From NCBI GenBank assembly GCA_018826025.1, contig JAHKAK010000075.1, positions 1 through 13,749 on the forward strand: DNA of 13,749 nucleotides, written 5' to 3'. The stretch is from Patescibacteria group bacterium (GTDB lineage Bacteria > Patescibacteriota > Minisyncoccia > Portnoybacterales > GWB1-42-6). Positions 5,737-12,648 of the stretch are shown here, piece by piece. The stretch's first letter is position 1. Each line of letters begins with the position of its first letter. The position numbers were made by a program, and so were the translations under genes. The notes beneath the pieces are model-generated. The model was not told the DNA's origin, did not search any database, and was given only the letters and a program-made list of their open reading frames with translations.

Positions 5737-6582
5737 ATGCAGAAGGAGGACTTAAATACCAATACAAAAATTGCCATATTCAAGGGCAACAAAATCAGGA
5801 GAATTCTTTATCAAAATGAATGGTGGTTTTCGGTTGTAGATGTGGTTGAAGCGTTGACGGGTAGCGTAAAACCAAGTGTTTATTGGAATGCTATGAAAAA
5901 CAGGGTTAAAAGTGATGATGGAATTCAGTTATCTACAATTTGTAGACAACTGAAGTTGCAGTCTTCTGATGGAAAATTTTACGAAACCGACTGCGCTAAT
6001 ACCGAGGGCATGTTTCGCATAGTTCAATCCATCCCGTCGCCCAAAGCAGAACCGCTTAAGCGTTGGCTGGCCAAAGTCGGCTATGAAAGAATACAAGAAA
6101 TTGAAGATCCGGAATTGGCGACCAAGCGCACCAGATTATTGTATAAACTTAAAGGATATAGTGAAGATTGGATTGAAAAACGAATGCGCGGGATCGCGAT
6201 TCGCGAAGAATTGACGGATGAGTGGCAAAAACGGGGAGCGAGAGAAAAAAGAGAATATGAAATTTTGACCGCGGAAATTTCCAAAGCGACTTTCGGGATG
6301 ATCCCCAAAGAATACAAAAAACTGAAAGGGCTGAAACGCGAAAATTTGCGCGACCATATGAATGATTTTGAGCTGATCTTTACGATGCTGGGCGAGCGCG
6401 CCACCACCGAAATTCATCGCGTGGAAGATTCTCAAGGCGTGCCCAAGTTGAAAAGCGACGCCAAGGCGGGCGGTAACATCGCTGGTGGCGCGCGTAAAAA
6501 ATTGGAAAAACGCTTGCGCCGGCCGGTGATAACCAAAAATAATTACTTAAAAAATCCGGAGGGGAGGAAGTTGATTAAATAG
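5737..6582 (+). CDS. Bro-N domain (prophage antirepressor-like) protein
   Basis: A 281-aa predicted cytosolic protein. Residues about 9-120 match the Bro-N fold (IAIFKGNKIRRILYQNEWWF, then FSVVDVVEALTGS and a GMFRIVQSIPSPKAEPLKRW segment). This domain is common in phage antirepressors and is usually DNA-binding. The rest (about 125-281) is basic and helical (YKLKGYSEDWIEKRMRGIAI) and ends in a Lys/Arg-rich tail; I do not recognise it. No integrase or capsid gene is nearby, so this looks like a domesticated or chromosomal member. The start is awkward: AAGGAGGA (5742-5749) lies inside codons 2-5 rather than before ATG 5737, and no ATG/GTG/TTG in frame follows closely. ATG 5737 is kept by default. 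It lies 4 nt after the hppA remnant. Confidence 0.8.
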   Translation: MQKEDLNTNTKIAIFKGNKIRRILYQNEWWFSVVDVVEALTGSVKPSVYWNAMKNRVKSDDGIQLSTICRQLKLQSSDGKFYETDCANTEGMFRIVQSIPSPKAEPLKRWLAKVGYERIQEIEDPELATKRTRLLYKLKGYSEDWIEKRMRGIAIREELTDEWQKRGAREKREYEILTAEISKATFGMIPKEYKKLKGLKRENLRDHMNDFELIFTMLGERATTEIHRVEDSQGVPKLKSDAKAGGNIAGGARKKLEKRLRRPVITKNNYLKNPEGRKLIK

Positions 6583-6601
6583 AAGCTAAATCCTTCCAAG
6601 T

Positions 6602-6619
6602 CTCCCTTTAAAAAGGGAG
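6602..6619. repeat. CT/AG palindrome, family B copy 2
   Basis: CTCCCTTT / AAAGGGAG, 8-bp stem with a 2-nt loop, followed by a second C-rich lead-in (TCTCCCTA, 6631-6638). It lies between the Bro-N gene and def. Confidence 0.65.
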
Positions 6620-6648
6620 GAACCAAATTCTCTCCCTACTTTGTAAAG

Positions 6649-6670
6649 GCAAAGCTGAGCTTAACTCTGA
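6649..6670. repeat. Second copy of the GCAAAGCTGAG palindrome
   Basis: It shares its first 15 bases exactly (GCAAAGCTGAGCTTA) with 1992-2006 and differs in the final third. It ends 24 nt before the def start. Confidence 0.6.
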
Positions 6671-6694
6671 GAGTTGGGGTAGATTTAAAACTTT

Positions 6695-7228
6695 ATGATT
6701 ATTAAAGAAGTAATACAGATTGGAAATCCCATTTTAAGCCGAAAATCTAAATTCGTTGCTAAAATTGACTCTGAAGAAACGCGAAGAGCCATCAAAAATT
6801 TAATTGATTCAATGCGTTATCATAATTTGATAGGGATAGCGGCTTCTCAAATTGGTGAAAAGCTTAGGGTGTTTGTAACAGAAGTAAGAAAAACAAAATA
6901 CCGTAATTTGGAAAAAGATAAGCTCAGGGTATATATAAATCCTAAAATTGTTTGGTCATCAAAAAAAGAAGTAGTTATTTATGAAGGTTGTGGAAGTGTG
7001 GCTTACGCTAAGCTTTTTGCTCCCGTTAAACGACCAGAAAAAATAATCATTGAAGCTCTTGATGAAAGTGGTAATAAATTTAAGCTGGAAGCAAGCGGAA
7101 TGCTTAGCCGCGTAATTCAGCACGAATACGACCATCTCAACGGCATTGAATTTACTGAAAAAATACTGGACATGAGAATGATTATGAGTAGCGAGGAGTA
7201 TAAAAAGAAAATGGCTTTGAAGAAGTAA
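6695..7228 (+). CDS. def: Peptide deformylase
   Basis: A 177-aa cytosolic metalloenzyme that removes the formyl group from the N-terminal formyl-Met of new proteins. The three family motifs are in order: motif I as LIGIAASQIG (45-54), motif II as EGCGS (97-101) with metal ligand Cys99, and motif III as HEYDH (143-147) with ligands His143 and His147 and catalytic Glu144. Motif I departs from the usual GxGxAAxQ: the first Gly is Leu45, and the usual Pro before Gln is Ser51. The gene is more AT-rich in codon choice than tig or clpP, which could mean a different history. No SD is seen; ATG 6695 matches the usual N-terminus. It converges on the small minus-strand gene downstream. tig, which also acts on nascent chains, follows. 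Confidence 0.95.
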   Translation: MIIKEVIQIGNPILSRKSKFVAKIDSEETRRAIKNLIDSMRYHNLIGIAASQIGEKLRVFVTEVRKTKYRNLEKDKLRVYINPKIVWSSKKEVVIYEGCGSVAYAKLFAPVKRPEKIIIEALDESGNKFKLEASGMLSRVIQHEYDHLNGIEFTEKILDMRMIMSSEEYKKKMALKK

Positions 7229-7267
7229 AAATAAAAAACGCTGGTCAATCTTATTGATTAACCAGCG
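7229..7267 (-). terminator. Intrinsic terminator for the small minus-strand gene
   Basis: Read on the minus strand, CGCTGGT (7267-7261) pairs with ACCAGCG (7245-7239), with an inner 4-bp stem and 5-nt loop, followed by TTTTTTATTT (7238-7229). It is polarised: the plus side has no T-run, so it serves the minus-strand gene, starting 30 nt after that gene's stop. Confidence 0.85.
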
Positions 7268-7296
7268 GTGGTCTAGCAGAAGAACTTATTTGTGAG

Positions 7297-7485
7297 TTAT
7301 TTGATGGGAGAGCCGTCTTCCATGACCACATCGACGAATTCCAATCCCTTTGGCGTTGCCTCTTTGGCCCATTTTTCCAATTTTTCTTTCGGTGTCCCGT
7401 CGAGAACCTCGGCGCTTATAACCGTTGAAAGTCTTTGCTCGAAAGGATTTGCCTTTGGGTCGCGATATACCGCTTTTACTTTCAT
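7297..7485 (-). CDS. Small conserved-looking hypothetical protein, 62 aa
   Basis: I do not recognise this protein. It is a short, charged, soluble chain (MKVKAVYRDPKANPFEQRL at the start, then a possible strand, a Lys/Glu helix TPKEKLEKWAKEATPKGLEF and a final strand VDVVMEDGSP). It has no Cys, no membrane segment and no signal. Evidence that it is real: AAGGAGG (7498-7492) lies 6 nt before ATG 7485, and a strand-specific terminator follows. A GTG at 7491 would be an alternative start but would touch the SD, so ATG is preferred. It runs opposite to def and tig, and is the only protein gene on this strand in the window. Confidence 0.8.
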   Translation of the reverse strand: MKVKAVYRDPKANPFEQRLSTVISAEVLDGTPKEKLEKWAKEATPKGLEFVDVVMEDGSPIK

Positions 7486-7491
7486 ACTCAC

Positions 7492-7498
7492 CCTCCTT
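7492..7498 (-). promoter_or_regulatory. Strong Shine-Dalgarno site for the 62-aa gene
   Basis: On the minus strand AAGGAGG is followed by a 6-nt spacer and then ATG. It sets the start and argues that this short frame is translated. Confidence 0.85.
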
Positions 7499-7510
7499 AA
7501 AGATCAGATT

Positions 7511-7529
7511 TCAGCTAGAATTTAGCTGA
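7511..7529. promoter_or_regulatory. 7-bp inverted repeat in the small-gene/tig divergent region
   Basis: TCAGCTA-GAATT-TAGCTGA is a perfect inverted repeat between the divergent small gene and tig. It could be an operator, or a hairpin in the small gene's leader 12 nt upstream of its SD. Function is inferred only from position. Confidence 0.4.
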
Positions 7530-7535
7530 TATGAC

Positions 7536-7563
7536 AGGTTATCATAAATATATAGTTTGTCAA
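7536..7563 (-). promoter_or_regulatory. Possible minus-strand promoter
   Basis: On the minus strand TTGACA (7563-7558) is perfect. The best -10 at 16 bp is TAACCT (7541-7536), which matches only 3 of 6 positions. It is oriented to drive the 62-aa gene; the -10 is weak, so confidence is low. Confidence 0.35.
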
Positions 7564-7588
7564 AGTTTCATTCTCTGGTTAAAAAATT

Positions 7589-8896
7589 ATGAAAACTGAA
7601 ATTAAAAATCTTCCCAAATCCGAAGTAGAAATTTTAATTGAACTTGATCCCATTGCCTGGGGCAAGTTTGTTGATGAGGCGACGCGGGAATTGGGCAGGG
7701 AAGTGAAAATAGAAGGGTTTAGGCCGGGCATGGCGCCTAAAGAAATGGTGGAGCAAAAAATCGGGCAGGGTCGCCTGCTGGAGGCGGCCGCGGATTTGGC
7801 CGTGCGCCGGACGTATCCCAAAGTCTTGGAACAAAAAAACATTGACGCCATTGGCCGGCCCGAAGTGCAAGTTTTAAAAGTCGCGATTGGCAATCCTTTT
7901 GAATTTAAAATCAAGACCGCGGTTTTGCCGCCCATAAAATTAGCGGACTATAAAAAAATTGCCCAAGCCGACAAGCCCAAAACCAAAGACCAGCTTAAGG
8001 TTGAAGAAAAAGAAATTCAGGATTCGCTGAATTGGCTGCAAAAATCAAGGACAAAATATATCACGGTCGTCCGCCCCGCGCAGCCAGGGGACAGAGTGGA
8101 AATTGACTTTACGGCTAGGCAAGAAGGCAAAACCATTGAGAATGGCGAGAGTCCAGCTAAGCTGGACGAGAGCAAAAATCATCCCTTGCTTATTGGCGAG
8201 GGAAAATTTGTGCCCGGATTTGAAGATCAATTGATCGGCTTGAAAGAGGGTGGAAATAAAAATTTTAGTTTAATTTTTCCGGATGATTTTGCCAGCAAAA
8301 ATCTGGCCGGCAAATTGGTGGATTTTACGGTAAAAATGAATTTGGTGCAAGAGCCGCAAATGTCTGAGCTTAATGATGAGTTTGCTAAGTCGCTGGGAAA
8401 ATTTGAGAATTTAGAAGCTTTAAAGAAAAACGTTAAAGAAGGGTTAATCATAGAAAAAGAGCGGCAAGATAAAGAAGCTTGGCGAGCGAAAGTTTTGCAG
8501 GCCATCGTGAAAAAATCCGAAATGGAATTACCTGAGATTATGGTCCAAGCTGAGCTCCATAAAATGGAAGATGAATTTAAGGCGAATTTGACACAGATGG
8601 GCTTGGCATATGAAGAATATCTAAAAAATATCAAAAAAACCGGGGAAGAAATGAAAAAAGAATGGCTGTTTAAGGCCAAAGAGCGAGCGCAGGCCGGGCT
8701 CGTTTTGCAGCAGATCGCGGAGGCGGAAAAGATCGTCGTCGCGGATTTAGAGGCGGAAGAAGAAATGAACCATATTATTAAACATTATCCGGACTGGGAA
8801 GCGGTAAAAGCCAAAATTGACATGGCGCAACTCATGGAATATACTAAAGGAAGGCTAAAAAACGAAAAGGTTTTTGAAGCGTTGGAAAAGATGTGA
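7589..8896 (+). CDS. tig: Trigger factor, ribosome-associated chaperone
   Basis: A 435-aa protein that docks at the ribosomal exit tunnel and shelters nascent chains. The N-terminal ribosome-binding domain (about 1-115) carries the signature GFRPGMAPKEMVEQKIG from residue 43. The FKBP-type prolyl isomerase domain spans about 160-255 (PGDRVEIDFTARQEGKTIE, then GEGKFVPGFEDQLIGLKEG). The helical C-terminal substrate cradle runs from about 258 to 435. Length is normal. It precedes clpP, the common tig-clpP order, but clpX is not in the window. No SD precedes ATG 7589, and no clear promoter is seen apart from the AT-rich divergent region. It stops with TGA, so TGA is a stop codon in this genome. 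Confidence 0.96.
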   Translation: MKTEIKNLPKSEVEILIELDPIAWGKFVDEATRELGREVKIEGFRPGMAPKEMVEQKIGQGRLLEAAADLAVRRTYPKVLEQKNIDAIGRPEVQVLKVAIGNPFEFKIKTAVLPPIKLADYKKIAQADKPKTKDQLKVEEKEIQDSLNWLQKSRTKYITVVRPAQPGDRVEIDFTARQEGKTIENGESPAKLDESKNHPLLIGEGKFVPGFEDQLIGLKEGGNKNFSLIFPDDFASKNLAGKLVDFTVKMNLVQEPQMSELNDEFAKSLGKFENLEALKKNVKEGLIIEKERQDKEAWRAKVLQAIVKKSEMELPEIMVQAELHKMEDEFKANLTQMGLAYEEYLKNIKKTGEEMKKEWLFKAKERAQAGLVLQQIAEAEKIVVADLEAEEEMNHIIKHYPDWEAVKAKIDMAQLMEYTKGRLKNEKVFEALEKM

Positions 8897-8902
8897 GGTG
8901 GC

Positions 8903-9074
8903 TACGAAATACGAAAAACATACGAAAGTACGAAAATGATTCCCTCTCTTAAGATAAGAGAGGGTTAGGGTGAGTTATGATAAGAGTCTGTATAAAATTA
9001 TAACTCCTCCCTACCTCCTCTTAAATTAAGAGGAGGAGTAAATCCCTCTCCACCTCCCTTTACGAAAAGGGAGG
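8903..9074. repeat. TACGAA repeats followed by three CT/AG palindromes
   Basis: The tig-clpP spacer begins with four TACGAA hexamers at irregular spacing (8903-8934). Family B palindromes follow: CCCTCTCTTA/TAAGAGAGGG (8942-8964), CCTCCTCTTAA/TTAAGAGGAGG (9014-9036) and CCTCCCTT/AAGGGAGG (9053-9074). The last two each run into the same AGTAAAT trailer. No gene is seen here. Confidence 0.7.
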
Positions 9075-9096
9075 AGTAAATATATTTTTTGTGTCC

Positions 9097-9132
9097 TTTT
9101 TCGCATTTGTAAGCGATTACGAATGCGAAAAA
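9097..9132. promoter_or_regulatory. 11-bp inverted repeat upstream of clpP
   Basis: TTTTTCGCATT (9097-9107) and AATGCGAAAAA (9122-9132) are perfect complements, with an inner GTAA-GCGA-TTAC stem-loop. It ends 44 nt before the clpP ATG. It could be a terminator for tig on either strand, or a regulatory site for clpP; it does not match the CtsR or CIRCE operators known from Firmicutes. Confidence 0.5.
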
Positions 9133-9176
9133 TAGCATAAAATTATTAATTATAGAGAGTTAGGTTTTGACCATTT

Positions 9177-9761
9177 ATGAATTTGATTCCGACGGTCATA
9201 GAAAAATCGCCATTTGGCGAGCGGGCCTATGATATCTATTCGCGGTTGCTTAAAGAGCGAATAATTTTTTTGGGCGGAGCGATCAATGACGCGGTAGCGA
9301 ACGCCGTTATCGCGCAGCTTTTATTTTTGGATTCGCAAGATCCCAAAAAAGACGTTCAGCTTTACATCAACAGCCCCGGAGGAGTTGTCACGGCGGGACT
9401 CGCCATCTACGACACCATGCAATACGTCAAGTCTGATGTTTCCACGATTTGTATTGGCATTGCCGCTTCCATGGGAGCGGTGTTACTGGCGGCGGGAGCC
9501 AAGGGCAAGCGCTATATTTTGCCAAATTCCGAGGTCTTGCTGCATCAAGTTATGGGGGGAGTTGAAGGGCAGGCGGTGGATATTGACATTGCCGCTCGGC
9601 AAATCCTTAAAGTGAAGGATCGCCTGAACCAGATCTTGGCTAAGCATACTAGCCAGGATATCAAATGTCTGGAGAAAGACACAGACCGCGATTTTTTTAT
9701 GTCGGCTGAGGAAGCTAAGCAATACGGCGTGGTGGATAAGATACTCAAGAAAGCGAATTAG
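9177..9761 (+). CDS. clpP: ATP-dependent Clp protease proteolytic subunit
   Basis: A 194-aa serine peptidase that forms the double heptameric chamber degrading unfolded proteins delivered by a Clp ATPase. The triad is visible: Ser98 in GIAASMGAVLLAAG, His123 in PNSEVLLHQVMGG, and Asp172 in DTDRDFFMSAEEA. The oxyanion-loop motif INSPGGVVTAG (about 64-74) is intact. Length is that of the mature enzyme, with almost no propeptide (MNLIPTVIEKSPFGERAYDI is close to the usual mature start). It follows tig; no clpX or clpC lies in the window, so its ATPase partner is encoded elsewhere. No SD precedes ATG 9177. A strong inverted repeat lies 44 nt upstream. Confidence 0.97.
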   Translation: MNLIPTVIEKSPFGERAYDIYSRLLKERIIFLGGAINDAVANAVIAQLLFLDSQDPKKDVQLYINSPGGVVTAGLAIYDTMQYVKSDVSTICIGIAASMGAVLLAAGAKGKRYILPNSEVLLHQVMGGVEGQAVDIDIAARQILKVKDRLNQILAKHTSQDIKCLEKDTDRDFFMSAEEAKQYGVVDKILKKAN

Positions 9762-9803
9762 GGCAAATCAAATTCTAGAAGTATTTTACAAACGGTCATA
9801 TTA

Positions 9804-9898
9804 TTCTTCGAGCCCTTCGACAAGCTCAGGGTAAACTGGAGTCGAGAAGTTCTGATAATTAGTTCTCGATGCGTCCTGTCCCGCAGATGCGGGGCAGA
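9804..9898. repeat. Intergenic palindromes between clpP and rny
   Basis: GAGCCCTTCGACAAGCTC with a CCCT/AGGG stem (about 9810-9832) is of a kind seen as intergenic repeats in many bacteria (general knowledge). It is followed by CGAGAA/TTCTCG (9843-9868) and TGTCCCGCA/TGCGGGGCA (9877-9896). No gene is seen in this 160-bp spacer. Confidence 0.55.
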
Positions 9899-9924
9899 CT
9901 TACTCGAACAATATATTTCTTGTT

Positions 9925-9933
9925 TGTTATACT
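9925..9933 (+). promoter_or_regulatory. Extended -10 promoter for rny
   Basis: TGTTATACT is a full extended -10 (TG-n-TATACT, 5 of 6 in the hexamer). The -35 position (CGAACA, 9905-9910, 17 bp) is weak. The predicted start near 9940 gives a leader of about 23 nt before ATG 9963. Confidence 0.6.
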
Positions 9934-9962
9934 CAAATCGGTTAGGGCTAGGCTCTAACTTT

Positions 9963-11495
9963 ATGGACTTAAGTTTAATCTCAATTATTATTGGAATCGG
10001 CGCGTTAATCGCCGGGGCTGTTTTAGGTTATTTATCGCGCCAAAGTATTGCCAGAAAACAAGCCGGCAGTCTTGAAGCGAGGCTTGTTAAAATGACTGAA
10101 GAGGCTAAGCGCGAAGCTAAGGAAATAGAAATTCGGGCTAAAGATAAAGCGATTAAGATTTTGGAAGAGGCCAAACAGGAGCAAAAAGATCGCCAGCAGC
10201 AGATCATGCGCTTGGAAGACCGCTTGGAAAGAAAAGAACAATCGCTGGAGGTTAAGTCTCAGGAATTGGATAAAAAATACGAGGAAGTGGCTGAAAAAGT
10301 GGAAAAAGTTAAAGAAATAAAAGAGGATTTGGCGCAGTTGCAATCGCAGAAGCTAAAAGAACTTGAGCGGGTGGCGAAATTAAGCGTGGAGCAAGCTAAG
10401 GAAGAATTAATGGCGCAGGTGGAAAAAGAGCAGGGAACGGTTTTGCTGGAACGAATACAAAAATTAGAGCAGGAAGGGAAAGAGGAGTTGGAGAAAAAAG
10501 CGCGTAATGTTTTAACCTACGCCATGCAGCGTTACGCCGCTTCGCAAAGCGCGGAAATCACCACTTCTTCCGTGGCTTTGCCGTCGGACGACCTGAAGGG
10601 GCGAATCATTGGCAAAGAGGGACGGAACATTAAAACGCTGGAAAGGTTAACCGGCGTGGAAATTATCGTTGATGACACGCCCGGCGCCATTGTGCTTTCC
10701 GCGTTTGATCCGGTGCGCCGGCAGATTGCCAAGGTAGCCTTGGAGAGGTTAATGTCGGACGGTCGCATTCAGCCGGCCAGAATTGAAGACATGGTAGAGA
10801 AGGCTAAAGAGGAAATTGGCGAAAAAATTGCCGAAGCGGGCAAAGCCGCGGCCTATGATACAGGCGTGGCCGGACTTGACCCGAAGCTGATTAGGATCTT
10901 GGGCCGGTTAAGCTTTAGAACCAGCTATGGCCAGAATGTTTTGTTGCATTCGTTGGAGGTGGCGCACTTGGCCGCTTCCATTGCCGCGGAAGTCGGAGCG
11001 GATGTTAATTTAGCTAAAAAAGCGGGCCTGCTTCATGACATTGGCAAGGCCGTGACGCACGAAGTTCAGGGGTCGCACGTGGAAATTGGCAAAATGATTT
11101 TGCAAAAATTCAATATGCCTGATGAGGTTATCAAGGCGATGCAGTCGCACCACGAAGAGCATCCTTATGAAAGCCTGGAAGCGGTGATCGTTCAGGTAGC
11201 CGACCAAATTTCTGGGGCCAGGCCGGGCGCGCGCAAAGATACTTTAGAGGCTTACTTGAAACGCTTGGAAGAGCTGGAAAGAGTAGCCAATTCTTTTGAG
11301 GGCGTGGAAAAATCCTACGCCATTCAGGCGGGACGCGAAATAAGAATTTTTGTTCAGCCGGAAAAAATTGACGATTTAGCCGCCAGAAAATTAGCGCGGG
11401 ATGTGGCGCTTCGCGTTCAACAGGAATTGCAGTATCCCGGCGAAATTAAAGTGACGGTGATCAGAGAGACACGGACGATAGAATACGCGAGATAG
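9963..11495 (+). CDS. rny: Ribonuclease Y
   Basis: A 510-aa membrane-anchored endoribonuclease that starts decay of many mRNAs. Order of parts: an N-terminal transmembrane helix (MDLSLISIIIGIGALIAGAV and on to about 23), a long charged coiled coil (about 30-185), a KH domain with RIIGKEGRNIKTLE from about 214, an HD phosphohydrolase domain with His358-Asp359 in GLLHDIGKAVTHE and the later QSHHEEHP motif, and a conserved C-terminus (IKVTVIRETRTIEYAR). ATG 9963 places the membrane helix at the N-terminus as in the family. An upstream TTG (9924) overlaps the predicted promoter and is rejected. No SD is seen. ymdB follows, as ymdA(rny)-ymdB do in Bacillus. Confidence 0.96.
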   Translation: MDLSLISIIIGIGALIAGAVLGYLSRQSIARKQAGSLEARLVKMTEEAKREAKEIEIRAKDKAIKILEEAKQEQKDRQQQIMRLEDRLERKEQSLEVKSQELDKKYEEVAEKVEKVKEIKEDLAQLQSQKLKELERVAKLSVEQAKEELMAQVEKEQGTVLLERIQKLEQEGKEELEKKARNVLTYAMQRYAASQSAEITTSSVALPSDDLKGRIIGKEGRNIKTLERLTGVEIIVDDTPGAIVLSAFDPVRRQIAKVALERLMSDGRIQPARIEDMVEKAKEEIGEKIAEAGKAAAYDTGVAGLDPKLIRILGRLSFRTSYGQNVLLHSLEVAHLAASIAAEVGADVNLAKKAGLLHDIGKAVTHEVQGSHVEIGKMILQKFNMPDEVIKAMQSHHEEHPYESLEAVIVQVADQISGARPGARKDTLEAYLKRLEELERVANSFEGVEKSYAIQAGREIRIFVQPEKIDDLAARKLARDVALRVQQELQYPGEIKVTVIRETRTIEYAR

Positions 11496-11572
11496 AAAGT
11501 TACTCGGCGCCCGCTTCGAAAAACCGCCGTCGGCTACGAGTGCCAGTACAAATTTTACAACCAGCCGCGGCT

Positions 11573-11636
11573 TGTGTCTCGCCGCCTCTTGAAAGATAAT
11601 CAGACAAAGTAGCGGAGGCGTCTGCGACACATTTTT
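11573..11636 (+). terminator. Possible terminator or palindrome after rny
   Basis: TGTGTC (11573-11578) pairs with GACACA (11626-11631), and GCCTC (11583-11587) with GAGGC (11615-11619). A T-run follows (11632-11636). The stem is long and interrupted, so it may instead be another dispersed palindrome. The remaining spacer (11496-11748) shows no gene. Confidence 0.3.
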
Positions 11637-11748
11637 CTCGGCGGGCAACCTCGCTTAAAAGTTGAGCGTTTTGGAAAATTAATCCTTCGCTTAAAGTTTG
11701 GAATCTTTTTTATCTGTAATTAGCGGTAATTCGTAATTTGTAGGATAT

Positions 11749-12579
11749 ATGAAAATATTATTCTTCGGCGACATTGTTGGCCGGGCTGGCCGGCAAGCGG
11801 TAAAGCAAATTTTGCCACAGCTCAAGCAAGAATTTGAGCCGGATTTGGTTTTAGCTAATGGGGAAAACGCGGCGCACGGCCAGGGTTTGACCGAAGAAGG
11901 AGCAAAAGAGATTTTGGCCGCGGGTGTTGATTATCTAACCGGCGGCGACCACGCGTTTGCCCTGGGCGGCAGCGAAGAACTTTTAGCAGATGCGTCTTTG
12001 CCGGTTTTGAGGCCGCTTAATTGGCCGGGGGATGTGGCTGGGCGGGGCAGCGCGATTATCATTGTTGGCGCCAAGCGCGTTTTATTAATAAGTTTAATCG
12101 GCCGCGTTTTTATGAGGCATGATTTTGATGATCCGTTCGTTCGCGTAAAGGAATTGTTGGAAGATTATTCTTTGGCTGGGCAGGAGCAGGGGAGCGAAAA
12201 AGTAGATGCGATAATTTTAGATTTTCACGCCGAGGCGACTTCCGAAAAAGCGGCGCTGGGGTGGTGGTTGGATGGTCAAATTTCCGCGCTTCTTGGCACG
12301 CATACTCATGTGCCAACGGCCGATGAAAAAATCTTACCGGCGGGCTCAGCTTTTATTTCCGACGTTGGCATGGTGGGCGTTATGGATTCGGTGTTGGGCG
12401 CGGATAAAGACATTGTGATAAAAAGATTTTTAACCCAACGTTTATTTAGAATGGATCCGGCGCTGGGCCGTCAGATGGAAATTAATGCTGTTTTGCTGGA
12501 GCTGGATGATAAAACCGGTTTGGCTAAAAATATATCCCGAGTGCGCCGGATAGTTTATCAAGACGAAGTTTTAGTGTAG
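11749..12579 (+). CDS. ymdB: YmdB-family metallophosphoesterase
   Basis: A 276-aa cytosolic dinuclear metallophosphoesterase. The Bacillus homologue hydrolyses 2',3'-cyclic nucleotides and affects sporulation and biofilm decisions. Metal-site motifs are in register with that family: Asp8 in FFGDIVGRAGR, Glu39-Asn40 in ANGENAAHGQG, His160 in LDFHAEATSEK, His185/His187 in GTHTHVPTADE, and SDVGMVGVMDSVLG later. The GNH motif is altered: residues 65-68 read GGDH, so the bridging Asn67 is Asp here while His68 is kept. It follows rny as in Firmicutes, suggesting shared RNA-turnover roles (inference). A weak SD (AGGA, 11742-11745) lies close to ATG 11749. Length is normal for the family. Confidence 0.93.
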   Translation: MKILFFGDIVGRAGRQAVKQILPQLKQEFEPDLVLANGENAAHGQGLTEEGAKEILAAGVDYLTGGDHAFALGGSEELLADASLPVLRPLNWPGDVAGRGSAIIIVGAKRVLLISLIGRVFMRHDFDDPFVRVKELLEDYSLAGQEQGSEKVDAIILDFHAEATSEKAALGWWLDGQISALLGTHTHVPTADEKILPAGSAFISDVGMVGVMDSVLGADKDIVIKRFLTQRLFRMDPALGRQMEINAVLLELDDKTGLAKNISRVRRIVYQDEVLV

Positions 12580-12584
12580 GAATG

Positions 12585-12618
12585 TTGTGTCACGACAGCG
12601 TTTAAGTTATACTATAAT
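12585..12618 (+). promoter_or_regulatory. Promoter region of hup
   Basis: Two overlapping -10 candidates are present: TATACT (12608-12613) with TTGTGT 17 bp upstream (12585-12590), and a perfect TATAAT (12613-12618) with a poor -35. Either would start transcription near 12620-12625, just before the stranded GGAGGGG site at 12628. Confidence 0.6.
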
Positions 12619-12627
12619 AGTAAATTT

Positions 12628-12634
12628 GGAGGGG
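12628..12634 (+). promoter_or_regulatory. Stranded Shine-Dalgarno-like site
   Basis: GGAGGGG stands after the hup promoter, but the first downstream ATG (12653) is followed at once by TAA. The hup start is 174 nt further on, past an AT-rich repeat. This looks like the original ribosome site of hup, cut off by repeat insertion (inference). Confidence 0.45.
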
Positions 12635-12648
12635 AAAAGGTCGAGAGA

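Noticed and set aside
5737..6582. Prophage remnant around the Bro-N gene.
   Set aside because: No integrase, structural, lysis or replication gene is present on either side; the neighbours are housekeeping genes.
9108..9145. Sigma70 promoter for clpP (TTGTAA and AT-rich -10 candidates).
   Set aside because: No hexamer pair has both acceptable sequence and 16-18 bp spacing.
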